A DNA stretch of 64,000 nucleotides from positions 248,001-312,000 of the forward strand of contig CABHOK010000003.1 in assembly GCA_902168205.1 (NCBI GenBank), given 5' to 3'. A program made the translations under genes and the position numbers. Origin of the DNA: an uncultured Chitinophaga sp. Lineage in GTDB: Bacteria > Bacteroidota > Bacteroidia > Cytophagales > Cyclobacteriaceae. Shown here in pieces: positions 43,987-52,873 of the stretch. The notes beneath the pieces were generated by a model that saw only the letters and a program-made list of their open reading frames with translations, was not told the DNA's origin and did not search any database. Positions within the stretch are counted from its first letter, which is position 1, and every line of letters begins with the position of its first letter.

Positions 43987-44409
43987 ATGAAGATAAGTAA
44001 ACTTTCTCCCAACTTTGAAGTGAGCAACATCCGGAACACCGTTGCCTTTTATACTGAACACTTTGGATTTAAACTAATGATGGCAGTTCCTGAATCTCAG
44101 GATGGTGTTGATGAAACTTTTGCAGAGAACAAAGAATATGTTTATGCCATGATGCAGAAAGACAACGTTGAATTTATGTTTCAACGCACCGATACTTTTA
44201 AGAACGATGTTATTTTTTCAAAGGATCTATCCATTGGGGCAACCGTTTCATTCTACATGGACATAGAAGGCCTAAAAGATTTTTACACGACACTGAAAAA
44301 TAAAAACCTTCAAGTCACCGAATTGAAAACCACTTGGTATGGTATGCAAGAGTTTTATGTAAAAGATCTCAATGGCTATATACTTGGATTTGCTGAGAAG
44401 GCCGAATGA
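43987..44409 (+). CDS. VOC (glyoxalase/bleomycin-resistance fold) family protein
   Basis: The 140-residue protein shows two beta-alpha-beta-beta-beta modules of the vicinal oxygen chelate fold: FEVSNIRNTVAFYTEHFGFK in the first, and FYMDIEGLKDFYTTLKNKNL and FYVKDLNGYILGFAE in the second. The terminal glutamate in LGFAE is the usual metal ligand position. Members include glyoxalases, dioxygenases and antibiotic-binding proteins; the function here is undetermined. Probably co-transcribed with the AraC gene. Confidence 0.9.
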   Translation: MKISKLSPNFEVSNIRNTVAFYTEHFGFKLMMAVPESQDGVDETFAENKEYVYAMMQKDNVEFMFQRTDTFKNDVIFSKDLSIGATVSFYMDIEGLKDFYTTLKNKNLQVTELKTTWYGMQEFYVKDLNGYILGFAEKAE

Positions 44410-44454
44410 GCAATATAAAAGTCTTGTTGAAGAACAATAGTTAGAGCATAAAAA

Positions 44455-44484
44455 GTGGACGCGGTAAAAGATATCATCGTCCAC
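44455..44484. terminator. possible weak hairpin downstream of the VOC gene
   Basis: GTGGACG (44455-44461) and CGTCCAC (44478-44484) form a 7-base stem with a 16-base loop. It lies between the convergent VOC and reductase genes. The large loop makes it a weak candidate. Confidence 0.35.
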
Positions 44485-44581
44485 TCAGGTTGACCGGAGT
44501 GGCAAAATTTCGAACCGGTTTTATTTAGATCTTAATTTAATATTCAGATTATACCCTTGATTGCTGAGAAAAAATGGATAT

Positions 44582-45349
44582 TTATTTCTGAGAAATAGAG
44601 AACAAATTTAGATCGCTAAACAACGAGCGATTTAATGCAACTGTATCGGTATGAGATAAAGGAGATGTACTGTCCATAAATTTTTGGATAGCAAAGTCTC
44701 TTGACTGAGCAGAATTTTCCTTAACAGCATAGGCAAGTGCTTGCTTAAGGCTCGGTGCGCTTAGCTCCGTGCAATATGCGGGAGTACCTGGTTGATGCTT
44801 CCATGATTCCGACAGAGTTCCAGCATCGACCGCGTCAAAGCCTAAATCATGAACTAAGCTAGCCAGTTTTTCTTTGGCGGTCTTATCATCGCCAGATATA
44901 GCCATCGCTATTCGTCCTTGTTCTCCGGCTGTTTTTGCTCCATGTTGAAGAGTATGCGCCAGGAGATTATTAAATGCTTTAATGACTGGTCGTCCTAACT
45001 GCTCAGAGACCCATATACTTTCTACTTTACCATTTTGTAGTTCTTCGATCACACCATCACGAAACGGATAATAATTTGTAGTGTCAACGATGACAACATC
45101 GTCCGAAATGTTTTTAAACAGATTTACAGGCAACTGAGTCACCGCAGCTGTGGGTATAGACAGTATAACAATATCAACGACCTCTATAACTTCGGTAATA
45201 GTGGCTGGTACAGCGCCCAACTCTTTTGCTTTAATTGATAATTCACGGAATTGACCGGCATTATTAACCTTTACCTGATGACCCGCTGCGGCTAGTTTTT
45301 TAGCTATGGTACCTCCTATAGCACCGGTGCCTATTATTCCGATTTTCAT
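44582..45349 (-). CDS. NADPH-dependent F420-reductase-like NAD(P)-binding protein
   Basis: The 255-residue protein starts with a Rossmann motif (MKIGIIGTGAIGGTIAKKLA). It continues as in the F420H2:NADP oxidoreductase-like/PF03807 family: VVIVDTTNYYPFRDGV, VIKAFNNLLAHTL and AMAISGDDKTAKEKL. The binding nucleotide is likely NADP. Whether it uses F420 is doubtful in this phylum; family members include other reductases and dehydrogenases. It is divergent from an HxlR regulator, with the shared operator in the 82-base gap. Confidence 0.88.
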   Translation of the reverse strand: MKIGIIGTGAIGGTIAKKLAAAGHQVKVNNAGQFRELSIKAKELGAVPATITEVIEVVDIVILSIPTAAVTQLPVNLFKNISDDVVIVDTTNYYPFRDGVIEELQNGKVESIWVSEQLGRPVIKAFNNLLAHTLQHGAKTAGEQGRIAMAISGDDKTAKEKLASLVHDLGFDAVDAGTLSESWKHQPGTPAYCTELSAPSLKQALAYAVKENSAQSRDFAIQKFMDSTSPLSHTDTVALNRSLFSDLNLFSISQK

Positions 45350-45385
45350 TTATTTAAAGTTTATGGTGCAAAATTAAGAATTGTC

Positions 45386-45420
45386 ACTTTCCTTTGTATA
45401 GTCCTTTCCCAAAGGAAAGT
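45386..45420. promoter_or_regulatory. HxlR operator in the divergent promoter region
   Basis: ACTTTCCTTTG (45386-45396) is followed, after 13 bases, by its exact reverse complement CAAAGGAAAGT (45410-45420). The 35-base inverted repeat lies between the start codons of the reductase (45349) and the HxlR gene (45432). That is the expected place for a site controlling both. Confidence 0.75.
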
Positions 45421-45431
45421 AAGATCGATCT

Positions 45432-45794
45432 ATGGCTTCAAAAAAAACTTACTGTGCCTGCCTGGATACTATCAAGCCGGTGCGTGATGCGCTCGATGTA
45501 ATAAATGGTAAATGGAAGTTGTCTATTATTATTTCCGTAGGCGTAGGTAATGAGCGCTTTACCGATATACAGGAAAGTATTCCCGGTATAACCCCCAAGG
45601 TGTTGGCGAATGAACTTAAACAACTTGAACAACACGAACTGATAAGGCGGATTATAGTAGATGATTATCCTGTTAAAATCCTGTACAGATTAGATCCTTA
45701 TGCTGAAACATTGACGCCTATTATATACGCATTGAAGGATTGGGGAACGAATCATCGAAGAAAGATTTTTCGTGGAGATTCACCGGCATCGTAA
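45432..45794 (+). CDS. HxlR family transcriptional regulator
   Basis: The 120-residue winged-helix protein has the HxlR pattern: the redox-type cysteines CACLDTIKPV, then VINGKWKLSIIISVGVGNE, FTDIQESIPGITPKVLANEL, KQLEQHELIRRII and the end LKDWGTNHRR. Such proteins usually repress a divergent oxidoreductase gene in response to aldehydes, quinones or disulfide stress. Here that gene is the F420-type reductase. Confidence 0.94.
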   Translation: MASKKTYCACLDTIKPVRDALDVINGKWKLSIIISVGVGNERFTDIQESIPGITPKVLANELKQLEQHELIRRIIVDDYPVKILYRLDPYAETLTPIIYALKDWGTNHRRKIFRGDSPAS

Positions 45795-45835
45795 GCCCGT
45801 GCCCAAATCCTGTCATTAAAATTTTTACAAACTTG

Positions 45836-45866
45836 TTGTTTTATTGAACGGTGTTCAATAGTTTTG
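45836..45866 (+). promoter_or_regulatory. efflux-operon promoter with TetR operator inside it
   Basis: A Bacteroidota-type promoter can be read: TTG at 45836-45838, 20 bases, then TAGTTTTG at 45859-45866, matching TAnnTTTG. Between and touching the two elements is a perfect inverted repeat, TATTGAAC-GGT-GTTCAATA (45842-45860). A bound TetR dimer there would block the polymerase. The tetR start codon follows at 45885. Confidence 0.75.
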
Positions 45867-45884
45867 TGTCAGACCTTAAGCATA

Positions 45885-46490
45885 ATGACAATAGCAGAAA
45901 GAAAGAATAAGGAAAAAGAAGAGATGTCTAAACGCATCCTGGATGGAGCTCGGAGGGTATTCCTGAAAAACGGCTATGAGCGTACCAGTATGCGGAATAT
46001 AGCGGAAGAGATAAATTATAGTCCTGGAACGCTATATTTTTATTTTAAAGACAAAGGAGAGATATTCAACAAGCTTCACGAGGAGGGGTTTCGTTTATTA
46101 TTAGCGAAATGCAAAGTGCTGGATAATGTGGCAGATCCTTTTGAACGACTTAAAGCTGTTGGGAAAACTTTCATTCAGTTTGCAACGGAAAACAAGGATT
46201 ATTACAATCTTATGTTTCTGGTTGACGAAGCTGATGACTACAAAAAAGGCGGGTTAAACGTTGCCACGGACGCAATAAATCACTTGGCAGCTACAATAAA
46301 AGCTTGTCAGGAAAAAGGGCACTTTAAGGATATGAAAACTGACTACCTTACCTTTATGATTCTTTCTTCAATACATGGAATTTGCGCTTTGTTCTGTAAG
46401 GACCGTACTCAAAATTTCAAGGACCACACTACCGATGACTTGATGAAAAATGGATATGAGTGCTTTACAATGATGCTCGAAAGAGCATAA
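45885..46490 (+). CDS. TetR/AcrR regulator of the RND efflux operon
   Basis: I chose the ATG at 45885; the upstream TTG at 45864 lies in the promoter -7 element. The 201-residue protein has the TetR HTH: SKRILDGARRVFLKNGYERT, SMRNIAEEINYSPGTLYFYF and KDKGEIFNKL. A ligand-binding helical domain with a TetR_C pattern follows (FIQFATENKDYYNLMFLV). It precedes tolC, adaptor and pump genes in one operon. Related inverted repeats before tetR and before tolC indicate autoregulation and control of the pump. Confidence 0.93.
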   Translation: MTIAERKNKEKEEMSKRILDGARRVFLKNGYERTSMRNIAEEINYSPGTLYFYFKDKGEIFNKLHEEGFRLLLAKCKVLDNVADPFERLKAVGKTFIQFATENKDYYNLMFLVDEADDYKKGGLNVATDAINHLAATIKACQEKGHFKDMKTDYLTFMILSSIHGICALFCKDRTQNFKDHTTDDLMKNGYECFTMMLERA

Positions 46491-46506
46491 ATTTTTTTGC
46501 TTATTA

Positions 46507-46523
46507 TTTGAACACTGTTTAAA
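46507..46523 (+). promoter_or_regulatory. second TetR operator, upstream of tolC
   Basis: TTTGAAC-ACT-GTTTAAA at 46507-46523 repeats the TTGAAC-N3-GTTCAA pattern of the site before tetR, with one mismatch. It lies 9 bases before the tolC start, in the 42-base tetR-tolC gap. Confidence 0.6.
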
Positions 46524-46532
46524 AAAAATACA

Positions 46533-47903
46533 ATGATCAGTTTTATTGAACGAAAATCAACATTCTTTAATAGGTTCGCATTTGCTGCATTTGTTCTTGT
46601 AGCAAATACCGCGAGTGCACAAGAACATCTTAACCTATATATCAATCAGGCACTGCAAGCTAACCAGGGAATCAAACAGCAAAACTTTCAACTTGAGAAA
46701 AGCTTGTTCGCGCTCAAGGAGGCAAAGGGAATGTTTCTACCGAGCGTAACCTTCTCTACAACCTATACGAAAGCGGACGGTGGTAGAACGATAGATTTTC
46801 CAACAGGAGATTTACTTAATCAGACTTATTCAACACTGAACCATCTTACAGGAACAAATAGCTTCCCTCAGTTAGAAAACCAAAGTATACTTCTCAATCC
46901 TGATAATTTCTATGATGCGAAGTTCAGGACAAGCATGCCTTTGTTTAATGCTGAACTGATTTATAATAAAAGAATTAAGCAACAACAAGTCGAGTTGCAA
47001 CGGGCAGAAATAGCCTTGTATAAACGTGAACTTATAAAGGATGTAAAGACTGCTTATTATCAATACGCCAAGGCTGTAAATGCAGTAACTATATATCAAT
47101 CATCATTGCAGTTAGTAGAAGAAGGCAAGCGAATCAATACTATACTTCTGAAAAATGAAAAGGCAAACCGAACCGCAGTGATTCGAAGTGAAAACGAGGT
47201 CTTCAGAATAAATGCAGCACTAACGGCAGCCTTGGAGAATCGCAAATCAGCCCGAGCTTATTTTAATTTTCTTGTCAACCGGCCATTGACTGACAGTATA
47301 GTTTTAGATGAGATAAATGTCTTGCCACAAATGGATAGCGAGACCAATGATGAAGTAGGTAAGAGAGAAGAGCTTTTAAAGCTAGGCATTGCCAAGGAAA
47401 TTGATGAAAATATAACAGGGTTGTCAAAGGCATATATAGTCCCGAATGTAAATACATTTTTAGATCTCGGTTCACAGGCATTTGACTGGAAGTACAATGA
47501 CAAAACCAGGTATTACCTGTTCGGTGTGTCCTTAAGCTGGAATATATTCTCAGCAGGTGTGAACACTTACAAGATAAAGCAAGCCCAGGCAGAGCAACAT
47601 AGCCTCGTTGAACAAACAGACTATATAGAAGATCAACTTAAGACCGAGCTATATGTTCGTAAAAATGATTTTCAAAGCGCATTAGCCCAGTACAATGCCG
47701 CGCAATCGCAGTTAAAAACTGCAGAGACTTATTATAACGATGAGTTAAAACTATACAAAGAGGGGTTGGCCATTTACATAGAATTACTGGACGCACAAAA
47801 TCAACTTATCAATGCCCGACTTGATTCAAATATAGCCTTGTATAATACATGGATAAGTTATGCCGCCATTGAAAGAGCCAGCGCCAGTTTTAATATACAA
47901 TAA
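46533..47903 (+). CDS. TolC family outer-membrane efflux protein
   Basis: The 456-residue protein has a signal peptide ending near NTASAQE and two repeats of the outer-membrane efflux fold: long helices with LNLYINQALQANQGIKQQNF, QVELQRAEIALYKRELIKDV and, in the second half, IKQAQAEQHSLVEQT. The helices form the periplasmic tunnel, with short strands in the outer membrane. It is the channel of the tripartite pump encoded with the next two genes (gap of 17 bases). Confidence 0.94.
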   Translation: MISFIERKSTFFNRFAFAAFVLVANTASAQEHLNLYINQALQANQGIKQQNFQLEKSLFALKEAKGMFLPSVTFSTTYTKADGGRTIDFPTGDLLNQTYSTLNHLTGTNSFPQLENQSILLNPDNFYDAKFRTSMPLFNAELIYNKRIKQQQVELQRAEIALYKRELIKDVKTAYYQYAKAVNAVTIYQSSLQLVEEGKRINTILLKNEKANRTAVIRSENEVFRINAALTAALENRKSARAYFNFLVNRPLTDSIVLDEINVLPQMDSETNDEVGKREELLKLGIAKEIDENITGLSKAYIVPNVNTFLDLGSQAFDWKYNDKTRYYLFGVSLSWNIFSAGVNTYKIKQAQAEQHSLVEQTDYIEDQLKTELYVRKNDFQSALAQYNAAQSQLKTAETYYNDELKLYKEGLAIYIELLDAQNQLINARLDSNIALYNTWISYAAIERASASFNIQ

Positions 47904-47920
47904 CACTTAATCAAAATAGT

Positions 47921-48982
47921 ATGAAATTAATATTCACTTTCAGTTTATGCATCTGCATTGGATTGCTATTTACTTCTTGCGGACATAAGAAAGAACAAGA
48001 GAGCACTACTCAAACGAGTAAAGACACGGAAACCATTCGGGTGAAAGTAATGCCTGTATCGTCTTTGAAGTTATCCGATGACATTATTGCTACAGGTTTA
48101 CTCACCACAGAAAACGAAGCTATATATTCATTCAAAATAGGTGGAGTCATTAGCCGGATTCTTGTTGACGAGGGACAGTTTTTCAGCAAGGGGCAAGTGT
48201 TGGCGTTGCTTAATACAACAGAGATAACTGCCGGATATGAGCAGGCTCGTCTTAATGTTGAAAAGGCGCAGCGAGATTATGACCGCGCTCTTCATCTGTT
48301 TAAAGACAGTGTATATACGCTCGAGCAATTGCAGAATACCAAAACAGGTCTTGACGTAGCACAGAAAGCTGCCGAAGCTGTTGCCTTCAATAAACAATAC
48401 GCTCAGATTTATGCAGCTTCCGATGGCTTTGTTACAAAGAAAATGGCAAACGAAGGAGAGATTGTCGGACCAGGCACTCCAGTGCTCGCCATCAATGAAA
48501 CAAAGGGCAACAGTAATTATGTACTAAAAGTAGGTGTAACGGATGAAGAATGGGCTGCTATATCTATAGGGCAACAAGCCGTTGTTAAACTTGATGGCTA
48601 TCCCGACAAAAGTTTTGATGCGCATGTATTTAGAAAATCATTGGCATCAGACCGCAACAGCGGATCATTTCAGATCGAACTTAAGATGAAGCTGGGAGAC
48701 GTAAGACCTGCCACCGGTATGTTTGGCAGAGTGCAAATTATAGCCTTGAATGCACGCTCTCTCCCTGTAGTACCCTACGATGCTTTGATAGAAGCCGATG
48801 GCAACAAAGCTTTTGTATTTACTACATCAGGCAATAACCGGGTTAAAAAGATACCTGTGATCATCTCTCGGTTCGATAATCAAAAAGCCTATATAAGCCA
48901 GGGATTGGAAAATATTAACGAAGTAGTGGTAGCTAACAGTACCTACCTGAACGAAAACTCTACAGTCCAAATCATTCGATAA
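47921..48982 (+). CDS. RND efflux periplasmic adaptor (membrane fusion protein), lipoprotein
   Basis: The 353-residue protein has a lipobox (IGLLFTSCGHKK), so it is lipid-anchored. The adaptor pattern follows: lipoyl half-motif VISRILVDEGQFFSKGQVLA, a helical hairpin (YEQARLNVEKAQRDYDRALH), the second lipoyl half IYAASDGFVTKKMANEGEIV, then beta-barrel and membrane-proximal domains. It joins the TolC channel to the RND pump, whose gene starts 9 bases downstream. Confidence 0.94.
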   Translation: MKLIFTFSLCICIGLLFTSCGHKKEQESTTQTSKDTETIRVKVMPVSSLKLSDDIIATGLLTTENEAIYSFKIGGVISRILVDEGQFFSKGQVLALLNTTEITAGYEQARLNVEKAQRDYDRALHLFKDSVYTLEQLQNTKTGLDVAQKAAEAVAFNKQYAQIYAASDGFVTKKMANEGEIVGPGTPVLAINETKGNSNYVLKVGVTDEEWAAISIGQQAVVKLDGYPDKSFDAHVFRKSLASDRNSGSFQIELKMKLGDVRPATGMFGRVQIIALNARSLPVVPYDALIEADGNKAFVFTTSGNNRVKKIPVIISRFDNQKAYISQGLENINEVVVANSTYLNENSTVQIIR

Positions 48983-48991
48983 GCTAGCTAT

Positions 48992-51900
48992 ATGAAGATT
49001 ACTAATTTTTCAGTCAGAAATTATCAGTTTACGCTCGTGATGTTTCTCATGGTGGCAGCTGTTGCATTTGCAACATTGTCTACCATGCCGCGATCCGAAG
49101 ATCCAACTATACATCCGCCTCAGTACCTGATCACAGTCATCTATCCGGGCACCAGTCCGAAGGACATGGAAGAGCAGGTGGTTAAGCCTATTGAAAACAA
49201 AATATACCAGCTTGAAAATATAGAGAAACTACTGACCACTATTGAAGATGGTGTAGCAGCGATTCAAGTCAAATTCAAATATGGTGTCGACATTGATAAC
49301 AAATACCAGGAGTTGGCCACCGAAATCAATGCGTTAAAAAACAGCGGACTGCCAGACGATATATACCTGATAAAGACAGAAAAGATAAGTCCTACCGATG
49401 TAAATGTTTTTCAGATTGCGTTGGTTTCCAACACCGTTTCTGCAAAGGAGCTGCGTAGCCAGGCAGACAGGCTCAAGACTCAGCTTGAAAAGATCACAGA
49501 TCTTAAGAATGTAAAATATTCTGGTATGCCGGAGCAGCAAATCCGTGTTGACGTAAAGGTTGACAAGCTCGCGCAATTAGGCATTCCATTGTATGTAGTG
49601 ACAGGCAGTTTACAAAGTGAAGCTGCAGATATACCGGGAGGAAGTATCAATCTTGGAACCAAGACTTTCAATGTAAAAACAAGTGGCAAATTTCAAGATG
49701 CCGATGATGTAGCCAACACTGTAATATTCAATGGTAACGGAAAAATTATATACCTGAAAGATATAGCAGAAGTGGGTTACAAAAACGAAATCGAAAAACA
49801 TATTATCAGACTGAACGGCAACCGATGTGTGTTGGTAAACGCCGGAATGAAGGAAAATGTTAATATTACAGCCGTTCAGAAAAAATACCTGCCAGTAATA
49901 GATGAGTTTAAAAGTACATTACCCGCTAACATCGCGTTAGTAAAACCGTTTGACCAGGCCGATATGGTCTCGCAGCGATTGGGGCATTTAGGTGTTGACT
50001 TTATAATCGCCATAGTGCTCGTGCTTTTTACATTACTGCCATTGGGCTCAAGGGCATCTTTGATTGTGATGATTTCTATTCCACTCTCTTTAGGATTAGG
50101 ACTTATCGTTTTAAACGCTGCCGGTTTCTCTTTGAACCAATTAAGTATAGTCGGGTTGGTTGTAGCGCTGGGACTTTTAGTAGACGATAGTATTGTGGTG
50201 GTGGAGAACATAGAGCGCTGGCTAAGGGAAGGTGCTTCTAAACGTGATGCTGTTTTAAAAGGGACTAAGCAAATAGGTATTGCTGTGATTGGTTGTACGG
50301 CTACTTTGATTATCGCTTTTCTTCCACTTGCTTTTCTTCCAGACATTGCTGGAGAGTTTATAAAAAGTCTTCCAATGGCTATTATCACCAGCGTATTGGC
50401 ATCGATGATTGTAGCATTATCCCTTGTACCTTTTCTAGGTAGTCGTCTTTTGAAAACTCACTCAAATGAGCATGGTAACGTGTTCCTGGTATATCTACAA
50501 AAATTACTGAATATATCTTACGCCAGGGTAATGCCCGCGGCATTGAACTGGCCTAAGATTACGATAGCACTTTCGATCATATTGAGTGCCGGAGCTTTTA
50601 TGCTCATTCCCCAAGCGGGCTTTAAGTTATTTCCTGCATCTGAAAAACCAATGTTTCTGATCACTATTAAAATGCCTCTGCAGGCCAACATTCCGGAAAC
50701 GGATAGAGTAACAAAGCTGGTTGAAAGTGAACTGAAGCAACATCCGGAGATAGTATATTTTACAGCCAACATCGGTAAAGGTAATCCGCAGATTTATTAC
50801 AACGTACGCCAGCAAGAAGAGAAAGCAGACTTTGCTCAAATCTTTGTGCAGTTGGAAGAAGAAGCAAAGCCAACCGATAAGGTAGCGCTGATTGAAAAGC
50901 TCAGAAGCAAGTTCAACGACTTTCCCTATGCAAAGATTGAAGTCAAAGATTTTGAACAAGGATCGCCCATCGAGGCTAACATCGTAGTTAGAATATTTGG
51001 AGACGATCCACAAGAGTTACGCAAATTGGCTTTCCAGGCAGAAGATATATTACGTAAACAAGAAGGTACAGTATATATCAACAATGAACTGAATACTTAC
51101 AAAACAGATGTTAAACTAAAGATAAATAAAGAAAAAGCCAGAACGTTAGGAGTCTTAACAGCGGAAATTGATAAGACGGTGCGTCTGGCTGTAGCCGGCT
51201 TACCCGTTGGAGACTATATAGATGAAAAAGGTGATGCCAGGAATGTAATGATCACTACATCTTTCGAGAAGTTTCCAAATCTGGATGCATTCAAGAACCT
51301 ATATGTAAATAATCTGCAGGGAACTCCCGTTCCACTCAACCAGCTTGCCGATATAACATTCGAAACATCGCCTACTGCAATCAATCACTTTAATAAGTCT
51401 CGCTTTGCGAAGGTTACAGCGATGACAGATAAGAATATATTGGCTAATGATATACTTAAAAAAGTTGTACCACAGCTCGATAAGCTTAAAATGCCAGCCG
51501 GATATTACTATAAACTTTCAGGTGAAGCAGAATCAGAAGGCGACACATTGGGCGGTAATTTTTTGACTGTGATTCTCTTTAGTGCATTCTTATTTATTGC
51601 AGTGTTGTTACTTCAGTTCAAAACATTCAAGGGAATTATCATTGTACTGTCAGTTATACCACTTGGAATAATTGGAGGCGTGATCATGTTGTTGATCACA
51701 GGTTTTCCGATGTCACTTGTTACCATCATTGGTTTTATCGGGCTCTCTGGTATACAAGTGAAAAATTCTCTTTTGCTTGTTGACTTTACGAATCAGTTAA
51801 GAGAAGAAGGACATTCTATAGATGATGCCATAAAGAAATCGGGTGAAACAAGATTCCTGCCTGTCGTGTTAACATCTCTTACTGCTATATGTGGACTGAT

Positions 51901-52045
51901 TCCTATTGCCATGAATCCCAATCCGCAAATTGCACCTTTAGCAATGGTTCTGATAGGCGGTTTGATTAGTTCAACTATACTCTCACGAATTGTAACACCG
52001 GTGATGTACAAATTGATTCCACCGAGAATTGGATCAGAAGAATAA
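48992..52045 (+). CDS. RND efflux pump permease (AcrB/HAE1 type)
   Basis: The 1017-residue protein has the usual 12 membrane helices and two large periplasmic loops. Recognisable motifs are the first helix with FSVRNYQFTLVMFLMVAAVA, the signature IHPPQYLITVIYPGTSPKDM, and GLVVALGLLVDDSIVVVENI with the paired aspartates of helix 4 used for proton relay. The matching C-terminal half includes SLVTIIGFIGLSGIQVKNSL. Length and layout are complete. It exports small molecules with the adaptor and TolC proteins; the spectrum is unknown. Confidence 0.96.
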   Translation: MKITNFSVRNYQFTLVMFLMVAAVAFATLSTMPRSEDPTIHPPQYLITVIYPGTSPKDMEEQVVKPIENKIYQLENIEKLLTTIEDGVAAIQVKFKYGVDIDNKYQELATEINALKNSGLPDDIYLIKTEKISPTDVNVFQIALVSNTVSAKELRSQADRLKTQLEKITDLKNVKYSGMPEQQIRVDVKVDKLAQLGIPLYVVTGSLQSEAADIPGGSINLGTKTFNVKTSGKFQDADDVANTVIFNGNGKIIYLKDIAEVGYKNEIEKHIIRLNGNRCVLVNAGMKENVNITAVQKKYLPVIDEFKSTLPANIALVKPFDQADMVSQRLGHLGVDFIIAIVLVLFTLLPLGSRASLIVMISIPLSLGLGLIVLNAAGFSLNQLSIVGLVVALGLLVDDSIVVVENIERWLREGASKRDAVLKGTKQIGIAVIGCTATLIIAFLPLAFLPDIAGEFIKSLPMAIITSVLASMIVALSLVPFLGSRLLKTHSNEHGNVFLVYLQKLLNISYARVMPAALNWPKITIALSIILSAGAFMLIPQAGFKLFPASEKPMFLITIKMPLQANIPETDRVTKLVESELKQHPEIVYFTANIGKGNPQIYYNVRQQEEKADFAQIFVQLEEEAKPTDKVALIEKLRSKFNDFPYAKIEVKDFEQGSPIEANIVVRIFGDDPQELRKLAFQAEDILRKQEGTVYINNELNTYKTDVKLKINKEKARTLGVLTAEIDKTVRLAVAGLPVGDYIDEKGDARNVMITTSFEKFPNLDAFKNLYVNNLQGTPVPLNQLADITFETSPTAINHFNKSRFAKVTAMTDKNILANDILKKVVPQLDKLKMPAGYYYKLSGEAESEGDTLGGNFLTVILFSAFLFIAVLLLQFKTFKGIIIVLSVIPLGIIGGVIMLLITGFPMSLVTIIGFIGLSGIQVKNSLLLVDFTNQLREEGHSIDDAIKKSGETRFLPVVLTSLTAICGLIPIAMNPNPQIAPLAMVLIGGLISSTILSRIVTPVMYKLIPPRIGSEE

Positions 52046-52067
52046 ACCATCACCAACGATAAAACAA

Positions 52068-52148
52068 ATGAAATAATATGTCTTGCCCACAGGAGTATCG
52101 CCAGGCATTGGCTATGAAACGGTAACTCCATTAGCCACCAAACAATGA
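52068..52148 (+). pseudogene. remnant of a short-chain dehydrogenase N-terminus
   Basis: One frame reads ATG-AAA-stop (52074-52076), then YVLPTGVSPGIGYETVTPLA and a stop at 52146-52148. TGVSPGIGYET is the TGxxxGIG cofactor motif of SDR enzymes with the next helix. Only ~25 codons survive, 23 bases after the pump gene. The intact SDR 0.7 kb downstream is similar but not identical here. Confidence 0.65.
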
Positions 52149-52183
52149 ATTGGATTTAGTATGTAAAGGTATATAAGTGATAA

Positions 52184-52200
52184 TGTTCTTCTCAAGAACA
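52184..52200 (+). promoter_or_regulatory. operator next to the second tetR start
   Basis: TGTTCTT-CTC-AAGAACA is a perfect 7-3-7 inverted repeat that ends 4 bases before the ATG at 52205. Its shape (7-N3-7) fits a TetR dimer, and its location would block initiation, so autoregulation is likely. Its sequence differs from the operators of the efflux operon. Confidence 0.65.
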
Positions 52201-52204
52201 AGCA

Positions 52205-52801
52205 ATGGGAAGTAAAGAAAGAAAAGCAAGAAACAGATTGAGTATGCATAAGGAGATACTATATGCAGCACTGAGTATTGTCAGAGATGAAGGTCATCAT
52301 TCATTAAGTCTGAGAAGGCTGGCTGGCAATATAGAATTTTCTCCAACAGCAGTATATCTGTATTTCAAAAATAAAGACGCACTGATGATTGATCTGACCA
52401 GATTGGGATATCAACAACTTAATTCGAGTATAGATAGAGATTGTAAGAGTATAAATGACCCTAGGAATCGACTGAAGGCAGTGCTCAGAACCTATTGGGA
52501 TTTTGTGAACCATGAGAAGAAATTATACCTTCTCATGCAGGAGACTGAAATGAAACTGAATGAATTAGAGCCGATGTACCCGGAGATGCAGCGATTCATC
52601 AACTCGATAAATCAAGCAACTACAATGGCGTATGGAAAAGAGAATTGCACCGATGGCTTTCTGAAACGCAAGTGTTATATGTTAATTGCGATTGTACAAG
52701 GGCTTGCATCGCTCAATTTACTTCACAAAGGCATAGATGTCAGCTCCCAATTCCAGATGCTGGATGATGCTATTGAAAGTCTTATAGATTCTTTGAGCTA
52801 A
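52205..52801 (+). CDS. TetR/AcrR family regulator
   Basis: The 198-residue protein has the HTH segment MHKEILYAALSIVRDEGHHS, LSLRRLAGNIEFSPTAVYLY and FKNKDALMIDLTR. A WHG-type/TetR_C ligand domain follows, with FVNHEKKLYLLMQETEMKLN. It is followed after 72 bases by an SDR gene in the same direction, the likely target. A perfect inverted repeat directly precedes its start codon. Confidence 0.92.
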   Translation: MGSKERKARNRLSMHKEILYAALSIVRDEGHHSLSLRRLAGNIEFSPTAVYLYFKNKDALMIDLTRLGYQQLNSSIDRDCKSINDPRNRLKAVLRTYWDFVNHEKKLYLLMQETEMKLNELEPMYPEMQRFINSINQATTMAYGKENCTDGFLKRKCYMLIAIVQGLASLNLLHKGIDVSSQFQMLDDAIESLIDSLS

Positions 52802-52873
52802 ATGTATATCTGGATAAACATAAGTAAATACTAACCGATGTTTACTCAACTTAAAAATTTAATCAACTTAGAA

